A stretch of DNA of 64,000 nucleotides from an uncultured Lachnospiraceae bacterium (GTDB taxonomy: Bacteria > Bacillota > Clostridia > Lachnospirales > Anaerotignaceae): NCBI GenBank assembly GCA_944383855.1, contig CALWRB010000033.1, positions 1 to 64,000 of the forward strand, in the 5' to 3' direction. The position numbers were made by a program, and so were the translations under genes. The notes under the pieces are model-generated. The model was not told where the DNA came from, ran no database searches, and saw nothing but the letters and a program-made list of their open reading frames with translations. Of this stretch, positions 1 to 7,627 are shown one piece after another. How positions within the stretch are numbered: position 1 is the first letter of the stretch; each line of letters begins with the position of its first letter.

Positions 1-730
1 GGGCATTGGGTTATCTGCATTATACTGTGGCAAAAGGTTCGCCCACTCGGTTTTGCCGGCCTTTTTTTGGGAAAGTGCTTCGAGCCGGGGGAGTGGAGGT
101 GGCGTGCCGCAGGAAAAAATCCCCTACAATGGGGTGGAATACCGGCGGGTAAGCAATGCCTGTCACATGCTGCATCTCGGGCAAATGTTTATGTATCTGT
201 GTCAGACCGTACTGTCTGGGGCTTTCTAACGCGATCGGTCTGTCATAATTCTCGTAATCTGCGATCATGCTTTTGCCGCCGCCGCTGTAGCCGGTCACAC
301 TATGCACAGTAAAAGGATATGCCGCATCGGTAATGCCCAGTGCCATCAAAGGATATGCCGCCGCAATAAAGCCTGTGGCATGGCAGCCGGGGTTAGCGAT
401 GCGTTTGGAGCAGGCGATTCTTTCCCGATGTGCTTTGGAAAGCTCGGGAAAACCGTAATCCCAACCGGCAGCGGTACGGTGCGCAGTGCTGGCGTCAATG
501 ACGCGAACAGCGGGATTCTCAATCAATGCCACCGATTCTTTCGCCGCCTGATCGGGCAGACAAAGAAAGACGACGTCTACGCTGTTCATCAGCTCTTTTT
601 TTGCCACCGGATCTTTTCTTTTCGCCTCAGAGATCAGTATGATCTCCACATCGGGGTGTTTTTCCAATTTTTGTCTTAACTGCAGACCTGTCGTACCTGC
701 CTGCCCGTCAATAAAAACCTGATACTTCAT
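1..730 (-). CDS. argC: N-acetyl-gamma-glutamyl-phosphate reductase (ArgC), partial and apparently frameshifted
   Basis: Third step of arginine synthesis: NADPH-dependent reduction of N-acetylglutamyl phosphate to the semialdehyde, in the cytoplasm. The start at 730 gives the family's N-terminal nucleotide-binding motif GQAGTTG (residues 9-15). The catalytic cysteine is C116 in NPGCHATG, with a conserved histidine cluster at H180/H182. Homology in this frame ends near residue 206. The frame then runs through unrelated residues to a stop at 20. Skipping one base of the six-A run at 114-119 restores a frame with a plausible ArgC tail (LEALSQKKAGKTEWANLLPQ) that stays open to the left edge. The length suggests the short (about 310 aa) ArgC type. 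The shift may be a real mutation or a homopolymer base-call error. The gene probably heads an arginine operon continuing off the left side. Confidence 0.88.
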
Positions 731-785
731 TGTATTCTCCTTAATTTATGTAAAACCGTTTTGTCTAAGAGTGTCAATATACATA

Positions 786-813
786 ATTATACGCAGATGT
801 TTTGTAAAGTCAA
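786..813 (-). promoter_or_regulatory. argC promoter (sigma-A type)
   Basis: Read on the minus strand: -35 TTGACT (808-813), 16-bp spacer, -10 TATAAT (786-791), about 55 bp upstream of the argC start. Confidence 0.75.
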
Positions 814-819
814 TATTTC

Positions 820-837
820 CATGTATAAATATTCAAC
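820..837 (-). promoter_or_regulatory. ARG box (ArgR/AhrC operator) upstream of argC
   Basis: CATGTATAAATATTCAAC fits the known 18-bp ARG box pattern (TGAATWWWWATTCA core) at almost every position. It lies directly upstream of the argC -35, where an arginine-bound ArgR hexamer would repress. No arginine repressor gene is in this window. Confidence 0.7.
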
Positions 838-840
838 TTC

Positions 841-1309
841 GCTGTTTTTTAAAAAAACGTCCTCGTTTTTTCTTTTCTTCCTGTCTGTTTGCACAAAAAA
901 GCGTCCTTTTGCCGTAAAACGATAGGCGTAAGTGCGTGAAACTTCTTTGTATTCTGTCTATATTTCCTGCCGTTTGCGCAAAATCGGAATGTATTCGACA
1001 GAGCAGTCGTATCCTCTGTATCGTTGGCTGCATTCTTTCGCACAATGACCGATGCAGTGCCGTCTTTCCTCTTTTTTTCCGAGAAAACGACGCATGGCAG
1101 GTCTTTTTTCCGTCTGCCGCAGTTGTATTTTTTCGTTTTAAATGCATATTATTCACCCTTTCTCTTATCTGATACATTACCGGAAACGATTCCCCTTCGG
1201 TTTGATTTATGGTATGCTGAAAAAAAATTTTGCATTTCACTGACTTTTTTCTTTCTTTTTTTGTCTATACAGTACAAGGCAAAACAAAGTTTATCTCGGA
1301 GGAATCCCT
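841..1309. other. 469-bp gap, no gene recognised
   Basis: A T-rich stretch between divergent argC and the sigma factor gene. Minus-strand frames here lack a plausible ribosome-binding site, are very rich in Lys and Arg, and match nothing I know. The promoter of the sigma operon must lie here. I found only weak candidates, such as a TATACA hexamer at 1266-1271 with no good -35. Confidence 0.4.
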
Positions 1310-1810
1310 ATGCAAACGGAACGCAAACAAGAATTATCTGCTTACCTGACGCAGCACCAAAACGCATTTTACCGCCTGGCGTATTCCTACACCGCCAATC
1401 GGGAAGCGGCATTAGATGTCGTGCAAAATGCCGCCCTGAAGGCGTTGCTTTACTGCGACACGCTGCGTCAGCAGGCATCTATGAAGACATGGTTTTACCG
1501 CATTCTGGTCAATGAAAGCCTGTCTTACCTTAAAAAGAATAGCCGTGAAATACTGTGGGAAATGGAAGACCTCAAAGAGATCCCGGACACAACAAAGGAG
1601 GAGTGGCACGAAGAAACCCTGACCTATGCCGCATTGATGCAGCTGCCGGAGGAGATGAAAACCGTCATTATTCTGCGGTTTTATGAAGACATGACACTTT
1701 CGGAAATATCCGATGTATTGGGTATCAGCCTCAGCAATGTCAAATACAGACTCTACGGCGGGCTGAAGAAAATGCGCAGCATACTGGAAATGGAGGCGAA
1801 TGATCAGTGA
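1310..1810 (+). CDS. ECF-type RNA polymerase sigma factor, SigV-like
   Basis: A 166-aa extracytoplasmic-function sigma factor. Region 2 (about residues 12-75) holds the DVVQNA and TWFYRIL motifs. Region 4 (about 105-158) holds the helix-turn-helix LSEISDVLGISLSNVKYRLYGGLKKMR. The start follows GGAGGAATCCCT. The gene is immediately followed, with a 4-bp overlap, by an RsiV-type membrane anti-sigma factor. This pairs it with the SigV/RsiV branch, which in Bacillus and Clostridioides responds to lysozyme and switches on cell-wall modification. By analogy it would be released when the anti-sigma factor is cleaved. That response is inferred from the pairing, not visible in the sequence. Confidence 0.88.
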   Translation: MQTERKQELSAYLTQHQNAFYRLAYSYTANREAALDVVQNAALKALLYCDTLRQQASMKTWFYRILVNESLSYLKKNSREILWEMEDLKEIPDTTKEEWHEETLTYAALMQLPEEMKTVIILRFYEDMTLSEISDVLGISLSNVKYRLYGGLKKMRSILEMEANDQ

Positions 1811-2754
1811 CAGAACAAAATATAACGGAAAAAATCAAATCTTCCCGCGCGGTATATGAACAGATCGAAATACCCGATGCGTTAGCAGAGCGTATGGCAG
1901 CCGTACTGGCGGAAGAAACAACCGACGAAACCGAAAGCAGACAAGCAGACAGACGAGAACAGACAAGACGAGAACAGATAAGACGAGAACAGAAAGAAGG
2001 ACTGCATATGAAAATGAAAAGAAAACATTTTTGGAGAACTTGCGGCATTGCCGCCGCGTGTGCCGTATTTTGCTTTACGGCAGGGCTAAACGCAAGCCCC
2101 GCTTTTGCGCAGGAAATGAGTAAACTCCCGCTGATCGGCAGCATTTCCAAAGTACTGACTTTCCGCGTTTACGACTATACGCTTTCAGAAGATGGCGAAA
2201 GCATTACCGTCACCATGCCGCAGATCGATGATACCGCAGAGAGCGCACAAACGGCTAACGATGCGATCCAAAAAATCGTTGCCGAGTATGAAGCGCAGGC
2301 GCAGGAGGATATCGCTGCATATAAAGAAGCGTTTCTGGCAACCGGCGGAACAGAAGAAGAATTTGCAGCCAAACAAATCACCGCGGATATTTTCTATGAC
2401 ATCAAATCCGAAACAGAAGACAGAGTATCCTTTGTCCTCTATGCACAGCAAAACTGGAACAGCTCCACCGCGCAACAGTATTATTACAACATCGATTTAC
2501 AGCAGGATCGTGAGATCACATTACAAGATCTGCTGGGCGAGGATTATATCGCCATTGCCAATGAACAGATCGAAGCAGCTATTGCAGCCGATAGCAGCGG
2601 GTTATTCTTCTCCAAAGAAGAAGGCGGCTTTGACACCGTGACAGACGAAAGTCACTTCTATATCAACGAGGCAGGCAATCCCGTGATTGTATTCGATCAA
2701 TACGAGATCGCCGCAGGCGCTGCCGGAATGCCCGAATTTGAAATTCTTCCTTAA
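1807..2754 (+). CDS. rsiV: RsiV-like membrane anti-sigma factor (DUF3298 ectodomain)
   Basis: A 315-aa single-pass protein that would hold the upstream sigma factor inactive at the membrane. The start is GTG, overlapping the sigma stop as GTGA. Residues 1-35 (EIPDALAERMAAVLAEE) resemble the sigma-binding N-terminus of RsiV. Residues 49-63 are three copies of RREQ plus one residue, encoded by a 15-bp tandem repeat. The membrane segment is about 77-95. The extracellular part ends with the DUF3298 signature (about 215-305, with DESHFYINEAGNPVIVF), the lysozyme-binding domain in characterised RsiV. A second start with its own ribosome-binding site lies at 2008. Gene order sigma-anti-sigma supports the call. 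Confidence 0.87.
   Translation: MTEQNITEKIKSSRAVYEQIEIPDALAERMAAVLAEETTDETESRQADRREQTRREQIRREQKEGLHMKMKRKHFWRTCGIAAACAVFCFTAGLNASPAFAQEMSKLPLIGSISKVLTFRVYDYTLSEDGESITVTMPQIDDTAESAQTANDAIQKIVAEYEAQAQEDIAAYKEAFLATGGTEEEFAAKQITADIFYDIKSETEDRVSFVLYAQQNWNSSTAQQYYYNIDLQQDREITLQDLLGEDYIAIANEQIEAAIAADSSGLFFSKEEGGFDTVTDESHFYINEAGNPVIVFDQYEIAAGAAGMPEFEILP
1951..1995 (+). repeat. 15-bp tandem repeat x3 inside rsiV
   Basis: Three direct units of 15 bp (1951-1965, 1966-1980, 1981-1995) share the first 13 bases, AGACGAGAACAGA, and differ at position 14 (C, T or A). Each encodes RREQ plus T, I or K. The unit length keeps the frame, so copy number could vary without breaking the protein. Confidence 0.9.
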
Positions 2755-2772
2755 AAGAAAGAAGGGGTCAGT

Positions 2773-3264
2773 ATGAAACGAAAATATGTAGGTTTACTCC
2801 TCGGTCTGCTTGTTTTCCTAAGCGGCTGCACCACACATGCCGAAGCGGAACGCAGCTTGCTGCAGACCACACTGCGCGCCAATGATACGGATTACCAAGT
2901 CAGTCTGGAGATCCCGTCTGATCTGGAAGAATACCTTTCTTTGGAAGCTTTGGAGGAACAAGAAGGCTTTGCACTGATTCACTTTGCATCGGGAAACAGC
3001 GTCGCAAACATTGGAACCCTCGCTTTGTATCCGGCAGAGGAGTATGACGCATTGAAAAAAGAAGAACTGCCGTTAGAAGATGAGGTTTTGCGCGATGAGC
3101 AAAACCAGGTCGTGCTGGCGTTTCAAGGCATACAGGACTCCGTTTTTGAACCCGGCAGCGAAGAAGCGGAACTTGTTTTGCAATATCATGATGCATTGGA
3201 AGAAATCTTAAGCAGCCTTACACTGCAAAAAGTCAGCGACGAAACGAATGCTTCCGCAGCGTAA
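2773..3264 (+). CDS. Predicted lipoprotein, third gene of the sigma operon
   Basis: A 163-aa protein with a lipoprotein signal peptide: charged start, hydrophobic core, lipobox LSGC with the modified cysteine at residue 19. The mature part is acidic and has no domain I recognise. It begins 18 bp after rsiV on the same strand with no terminator between, so it is probably cotranscribed with the sigma and anti-sigma genes. A role in the envelope stress response or in modulating sensing is a guess from position only. Confidence 0.75.
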   Translation: MKRKYVGLLLGLLVFLSGCTTHAEAERSLLQTTLRANDTDYQVSLEIPSDLEEYLSLEALEEQEGFALIHFASGNSVANIGTLALYPAEEYDALKKEELPLEDEVLRDEQNQVVLAFQGIQDSVFEPGSEEAELVLQYHDALEEILSSLTLQKVSDETNASAA

Positions 3265-3358
3265 CCGTTTCTTTGCGGCTATGGCTATAAAATTTGGCAC
3301 GATGCGGCGTCCCTATTTCGGAAGAAATTGACGTTTCTTGCCGATCGCATACAAAAAA

Positions 3359-3400
3359 CAGGAGTTACAAGGCTTTTTGCCTGTAAAACTCCTGTTTTTT
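3359..3400. terminator. Bidirectional terminator between the sigma operon and the glucokinase gene
   Basis: Inverted repeat CAGGAGTT (3359-3366) / AACTCCTG (3387-3394) with an inner AGGC/GCCT stem. It is followed by a T-run at 3395-3400 and preceded by an A-run, so it can serve both converging transcripts. Confidence 0.85.
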
Positions 3401-3442
3401 TCTGTTTGCCGATTTTATTTTGAAACATCATCTTACATTTCA

Positions 3443-4369
3443 TCAGCAAAGCACAGCTCTTGCCGCGCCGTAAATACCGGCTTTGTTCCCCAGCTTTGCC
3501 AATACAAGCGGTGTATGTTTCTGAGAATGAAACGCATAACGGCGATAATACTCTCGAATCTGTTCCAAAAAAACCTCTCCCGCCTGCATCACACCGCCGC
3601 CCAGTACGATCCTTTCGGCGTCACAGACTGTATTGGCAGCGGCGATGCCTCTGCCTAATGCCTCTGCCGCCCTTGCCACACAGCGGCAAGCCAAAGCATC
3701 CCCCTGCTTGGCACAGGCAAATATCTCAATCGCGTCACAGCCTTCTTGCAACAGGCTCTTTTGCCCTGCCGCCAATGCTTTTTGCACAAAAGCCACCATG
3801 CCGCGTTCCGAGGCGATCTGCTCCAGACAGCCGTGGTTGCCGCAGCTACAGGCTTCTTCCATTTGCGGCTCGATACAGATATGCCCGATCTCCCCGCTGC
3901 TGCCGATGGCACCGCTCCATGGCTTTCCGCCAAGCCAAACGCCCGCGCCAATACCCGTACCGACCGTCACCATCAAAAGGCTGTCTGCGCCGATACCGCT
4001 GCCTTGCCATACTTCTCCCGCCGCCGCTGCAGTTGCGTCATTAAAAGCGACCACTCTCCTGCCGCAGAGTTTAGAAAATGTATCCGCTAACGGAAATTTT
4101 CCCCAACCAAGATTCGTACAGCCGTCCACCATACCGTCTGCCATCACAGAACCCGGTACCGCAAGCCCAACGCCCAATACATCGTCTTTGGCGATGCCGA
4201 ATGCCGCTTCTTTCTTTTGCAGTTCATCTGCCGCTTCCTCTAAAATCCTGCTGCCGTTTTCTGTCAGATTAGTCGGGATCTTCCAGAAATCCAACAGCTT
4301 TCCTTCCGTATCAAACAGACCGAATTTGACGGCTGTGCCGCCTATGTCGATGCCAAATACCGTTTTCAT
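3443..4369 (-). CDS. glk: ROK-family glucokinase
   Basis: Phosphorylates glucose to glucose-6-phosphate with ATP in the cytoplasm. ROK features: phosphate-binding DIGGTAVKFG near the N-terminus, the sugar-site ENGSR/FNDATAAA region, and the zinc-binding CSCGNHGCLEQIAS motif at about residues 170-183. I chose the ATG at 4369 rather than 4387 because it sits 5 bp after the galE stop with GGAAGGTG correctly spaced. The usual 308-aa length results. It follows galE in one transcript, so the pair may feed galactose- and glucose-derived sugar. The precise hexose specificity is not proven by sequence. Confidence 0.88.
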   Translation of the reverse strand: MKTVFGIDIGGTAVKFGLFDTEGKLLDFWKIPTNLTENGSRILEEAADELQKKEAAFGIAKDDVLGVGLAVPGSVMADGMVDGCTNLGWGKFPLADTFSKLCGRRVVAFNDATAAAAGEVWQGSGIGADSLLMVTVGTGIGAGVWLGGKPWSGAIGSSGEIGHICIEPQMEEACSCGNHGCLEQIASERGMVAFVQKALAAGQKSLLQEGCDAIEIFACAKQGDALACRCVARAAEALGRGIAAANTVCDAERIVLGGGVMQAGEVFLEQIREYYRRYAFHSQKHTPLVLAKLGNKAGIYGAARAVLC

Positions 4370-4373
4370 CGCT

Positions 4374-5366
4374 TCACCTTCCGTCAAAGCCGTGCGGGTG
4401 GTGCTGATGCCACACCCAGGCAGTCTGTATCATCTCTTGGATTTTCGTATATTTCGGCTCCCAGCCGAGAATTTCTTTCGCCTTTTGGCTGGAGGCGATC
4501 AATACCGCGGGGTCGCCCGCCCTTCTTTCGGCTTCTTGTGCCAAAATCGGTCTGCCGGTCACTTCTCTTGCCGCTTCCACGATCTCCCGCACGGAAAACC
4601 CTGTGCCGTTGCCAAGGTTAAAGACCTCGCTCTTTCCGCCGCCAAGCAGGTATTTTACCGCCAAAATATGCGCCTGCGCCAAATCACTGACATGGATATA
4701 ATCTCGGATACAAGTACCGTCTTTGGTAGGATAATCCGTACCGAAAATGGAAATCTTTTCCCGCTTGCCGCTTGCCGCCTCTAACACCAGCGGAATCAGA
4801 TGTGTTTCCGGGTCATGGTCTTCGCCGATCTTCCCCTCCGCGTGCGCACCGCAGGCATTGAAATAACGTAAAGAAACATAAGTGATCCCTTCCGCCTGCG
4901 CAGTCCAGTGGAACATTCTTTCCATCGCAAGCTTTGTTTCCCCGTAGGGGTTTTCGGGCTGCGTCGGCGCGTCTTCCGTAATTGGCACTTCCTTTGGCTC
5001 GCCGTACACCGCAGCCGTGGAGGAAAAGACAATATGCTTGATACCGGCCTTGACCATTTCTTCCAACATCGTTCTGGTTTTGACCAGATTATTCTCATAA
5101 TACGCAAGCGGTTTTTTGACACTTTCGCCCACCTGCGAAAATGCAGCAAAATGAATCACAGCCTCTACCTTTTCTTTCAGAAACACCTGCCGCAAAAATG
5201 CCGCGTCCCCGATATCGCCCTCATAAAACCTCGCCTGCGGACGCAATGAGGCGCGATGTCCCGTCACCAGATTATCCACCACCGCCACATCATAACCCGC
5301 TTCGCAAAGCGCGCAGACGGTATGTGAACCGATATATCCTGCACCGCCCAAAACCAAAATGGACAT
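4374..5366 (-). CDS. galE: UDP-glucose 4-epimerase
   Basis: Interconverts UDP-glucose and UDP-galactose using bound NAD. This is a short-chain dehydrogenase fold of normal family length (330 aa), with the Rossmann motif GGAGYIGSH at residues 7-15, a catalytic STAAVYG serine region and the YGETK tyrosine-lysine pair at about residues 140-150. The C-terminal substrate region includes NLGNGTGFSV. The ribosome-binding site AAAAGGAG precedes the ATG. It is cotranscribed with the downstream glucokinase (5-bp gap). No galK or galT is near, so the role may be supply of UDP-galactose for surface polymers as much as Leloir catabolism. Confidence 0.95.
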   Translation of the reverse strand: MSILVLGGAGYIGSHTVCALCEAGYDVAVVDNLVTGHRASLRPQARFYEGDIGDAAFLRQVFLKEKVEAVIHFAAFSQVGESVKKPLAYYENNLVKTRTMLEEMVKAGIKHIVFSSTAAVYGEPKEVPITEDAPTQPENPYGETKLAMERMFHWTAQAEGITYVSLRYFNACGAHAEGKIGEDHDPETHLIPLVLEAASGKREKISIFGTDYPTKDGTCIRDYIHVSDLAQAHILAVKYLLGGGKSEVFNLGNGTGFSVREIVEAAREVTGRPILAQEAERRAGDPAVLIASSQKAKEILGWEPKYTKIQEMIQTAWVWHQHHPHGFDGR

Positions 5367-5395
5367 TTTTTTCCACTCCTTTTCTCAAATCGAAT

Positions 5396-5444
5396 AAAAA
5401 ACGTGCTTTCCTGCCGCCGCTTGAGCAAAAAAAGCACGTTTTTT
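5396..5444 (-). terminator. Terminator after lysC
   Basis: Stem ACGTGCTTT (5401-5409) / AAAGCACGT (5431-5439). On the minus strand it is followed by a T-run (the A-run at 5396-5400), which ends the hom-thrB-lysC transcript. T-rich sequence on the other side may make it bidirectional. Confidence 0.8.
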
Positions 5445-5481
5445 TGCGGCATACTTCTTCAAAGATGCCGGATTCGTTTTA

Positions 5482-6708
5482 TCAATCCATACGCATGCGT
5501 ACGGAAGCCAATTTGAATTTATCGTGAACGGACTGCATTGCAGCGTCAATATCCTTTTCATCGATCAAAACGGTAATTTTGATCTCGGAGGTGGAAATCA
5601 TCTGGATATTTACACCCGCGTCGTACATCGCTTCAAAGAACATGGCGGCAATACCGGGATTGGTCGCCATACCTGCGCCAACGATGGACAGTTTCGCAAC
5701 GCTCTCGTCGTGGCGGATTTCTTCTGCTGTCAAACGCTCTTTATTGTTTTCCAGTGCCTTCAGCGCAACATCCAAATCGTCCTGTCCGATGGTGAAGGAG
5801 ATGTTCTGTCTGCCGTTTGCACCGGTAGACTGCAGGATAATATCGACACTGACTTTCTCCTGTGCCATCAACTGGAAAATTTCAAAAGCCTTACCGGGTT
5901 CATCTTTGATTCCCATAATCGAAAGACGGGATACATTTTTATCTGTTGCAACGCCGCTGACCAGCATTCTTTCCATTTTACATTCCTCCTTGACTTCTGT
6001 ACCTTTATCATCAGACATGCTGTTTTTGACCACCAGCTTCACGTTGTATTTCTTCGCCAGCTCAACCGAACGGCAGTGCAGCACCTTTGCACCCAAAGAT
6101 GCCAGCTCCAGCATTTCATCATAACTGATCTCGTCTAATTTTCTTGCATCTTTTACCACTCTGGGGTCTGCGGTATAAACCCCGTCCACATCGGTGTAAA
6201 TTTCACAGATATCCGCATTCAAAGCAGCAGCCAGCGCCACTGCGGAAGTGTCGGAACCGCCTCTGCCCAGTGTTGTGACATCGTAAGAAGCTGTCACACC
6301 CTGGAAACCTGTCACCAGTACCACATTCTTGCGCTCTAACTCCAGCATGATACGCTCGGTATGGATCGTGCGGATTCGTGCATTGCTGAAGTTCTGTGTG
6401 GTTTCGATCCCTACCTGTGTTCCGTTTAAGGAAACGGCTCTGCCGCCCAGATAATTGATAGCCATTGCCATCAATGCCACAGACTGCTGTTCACCGGTTG
6501 CCAAAAGCATATCCATCTCTCTGCGGCTGGGGTGCGGATTGATCTCCTTTGCTTTCGCGATCAAACCGTCTGTCGTCTTTCCCTGTGCGGAAAGCACAAC
6601 GACTACATCGTTGCCCGCCTGCTGTGCCGCCATGATTCTTCTGGCTACATTAAATACACGTTCCGCATTGGCAACGGAACTGCCGCCATATTTTTGTACG
6701 ATCAACAT
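5482..6708 (-). CDS. lysC: Aspartate kinase
   Basis: First step of the aspartate pathway to lysine, threonine and methionine: phosphorylation of aspartate. Residues 1-8 carry the KYGGSSV kinase signature. The catalytic domain extends to about residue 250 (GRGGSDTSAVALAAAL, then YTDVDGVYTADPR). Two ACT domains follow (about 265-335 and 345-400, with the VGAGMATNPGIAA loop), which normally bind lysine and/or threonine. Length 408 aa is typical of the monofunctional class. It is last in the ACT-hom-thrB-lysC operon, so feedback by threonine is likely, though the effector cannot be read from sequence. Confidence 0.96.
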   Translation of the reverse strand: MLIVQKYGGSSVANAERVFNVARRIMAAQQAGNDVVVVLSAQGKTTDGLIAKAKEINPHPSRREMDMLLATGEQQSVALMAMAINYLGGRAVSLNGTQVGIETTQNFSNARIRTIHTERIMLELERKNVVLVTGFQGVTASYDVTTLGRGGSDTSAVALAAALNADICEIYTDVDGVYTADPRVVKDARKLDEISYDEMLELASLGAKVLHCRSVELAKKYNVKLVVKNSMSDDKGTEVKEECKMERMLVSGVATDKNVSRLSIMGIKDEPGKAFEIFQLMAQEKVSVDIILQSTGANGRQNISFTIGQDDLDVALKALENNKERLTAEEIRHDESVAKLSIVGAGMATNPGIAAMFFEAMYDAGVNIQMISTSEIKITVLIDEKDIDAAMQSVHDKFKLASVRMRMD

Positions 6709-6727
6709 ATTCCTTTTTCTCCCTCCG

Positions 6728-7627
6728 TCATTCTATCGTCACACGCGCACCGTCCATATCCGCCTCCAACAGCTGTAAATGCCAGTGATTCGGCAGTGTC
6801 TGCAAGTATGCGGACATCTCTTGTTCAAACGTCTGTGCGTGATCCTTTGTCAAAACCGCCATCAGCGTGGAGCCTGCGCCGCTCAGGTATGCACCCAAAG
6901 CGCCGCATTCCTTTGCCTTGGCAAAAATATCTTCCATATGCGGAATCAGCGCGCTGCGATACGGCTGATGCACACAATCGTCCATCGCCATTGCCAGATT
7001 TTCATAGTTCTTCGCCAAAACAGATGCCACTAACAGCGCCGCTCTGGAAGCATTGAATACCATATCCTTTCTGGAATAAGAATCCGGCAGTACGGATCTT
7101 GCTTTTTCCGTAGAAACCGGAAAATCAGGTACCATTATAGCAAACAGAAGATCGTCTGGCAACTCCAATCTGACATGATACATTTTATCCCCGATCGCCC
7201 CCACAACCATACTGCCAAACAGCGCCGGATTGGAATTATCGGGGTGTCCTTCCAAACCTGCCGCGATCTGCGAAAGTTCTTCCCTGCTGCAAGGTTCTCC
7301 TGCCAATGCATTTGCCGCCAACAGTCCGCCGACAATGCAGGCTGCACTGCTGCCAAGACCTCTGACCATCGGGATATCGTCTTCTTGATACAGCCGAACA
7401 CCCGGCATCGTCAGCCCCATTCTGTCGTAAAAATAGCGCATGGTCTGGATAATCAAATTATTTTCATCTTTCGGGATCGGGATCGGCTGTTCTTTTTTGA
7501 CGATCACTTCCACACCTTCCGGAATTTCTTCCACCCAAATATGGTTATACAGCTTTACGGCAATGCCGATACTGTCAAAACCGGGGCCCATATTTGCCGA
7601 AGTCGCCGGCACCGCAATATGAATCAT
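6728..7627 (-). CDS. thrB: Homoserine kinase
   Basis: GHMP-family kinase making O-phosphohomoserine, the substrate of threonine synthase. The N-terminal VPATSANMGPGFDS motif (residues 5-18) and the phosphate-binding loop VRGLGSSAA at about residues 88-96 are intact. The late GAYLSGAGSTLMA motif closes the active site. Length 299 aa is normal. The ATG overlaps the hom stop as ATGA and lysC follows after 19 bp. Threonine synthase (thrC) itself is not in the window. Confidence 0.95.
   Translation of the reverse strand: MIHIAVPATSANMGPGFDSIGIAVKLYNHIWVEEIPEGVEVIVKKEQPIPIPKDENNLIIQTMRYFYDRMGLTMPGVRLYQEDDIPMVRGLGSSAACIVGGLLAANALAGEPCSREELSQIAAGLEGHPDNSNPALFGSMVVGAIGDKMYHVRLELPDDLLFAIMVPDFPVSTEKARSVLPDSYSRKDMVFNASRAALLVASVLAKNYENLAMAMDDCVHQPYRSALIPHMEDIFAKAKECGALGAYLSGAGSTLMAVLTKDHAQTFEQEMSAYLQTLPNHWHLQLLEADMDGARVTIE

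Noticed and set aside
833-1240. 135-aa minus-strand frame upstream of the sigma factor gene
   Set aside because: Very rich in Lys and Arg, no ribosome-binding site and no recognisable content; the region looks like non-coding T/A-rich sequence.
3633-4784. 383-aa plus-strand frame opposite the glucokinase and galE genes
   Set aside because: Shadow of two well-supported genes on the other strand; Pro/Ser/Ala-rich translation typical of antisense frames.
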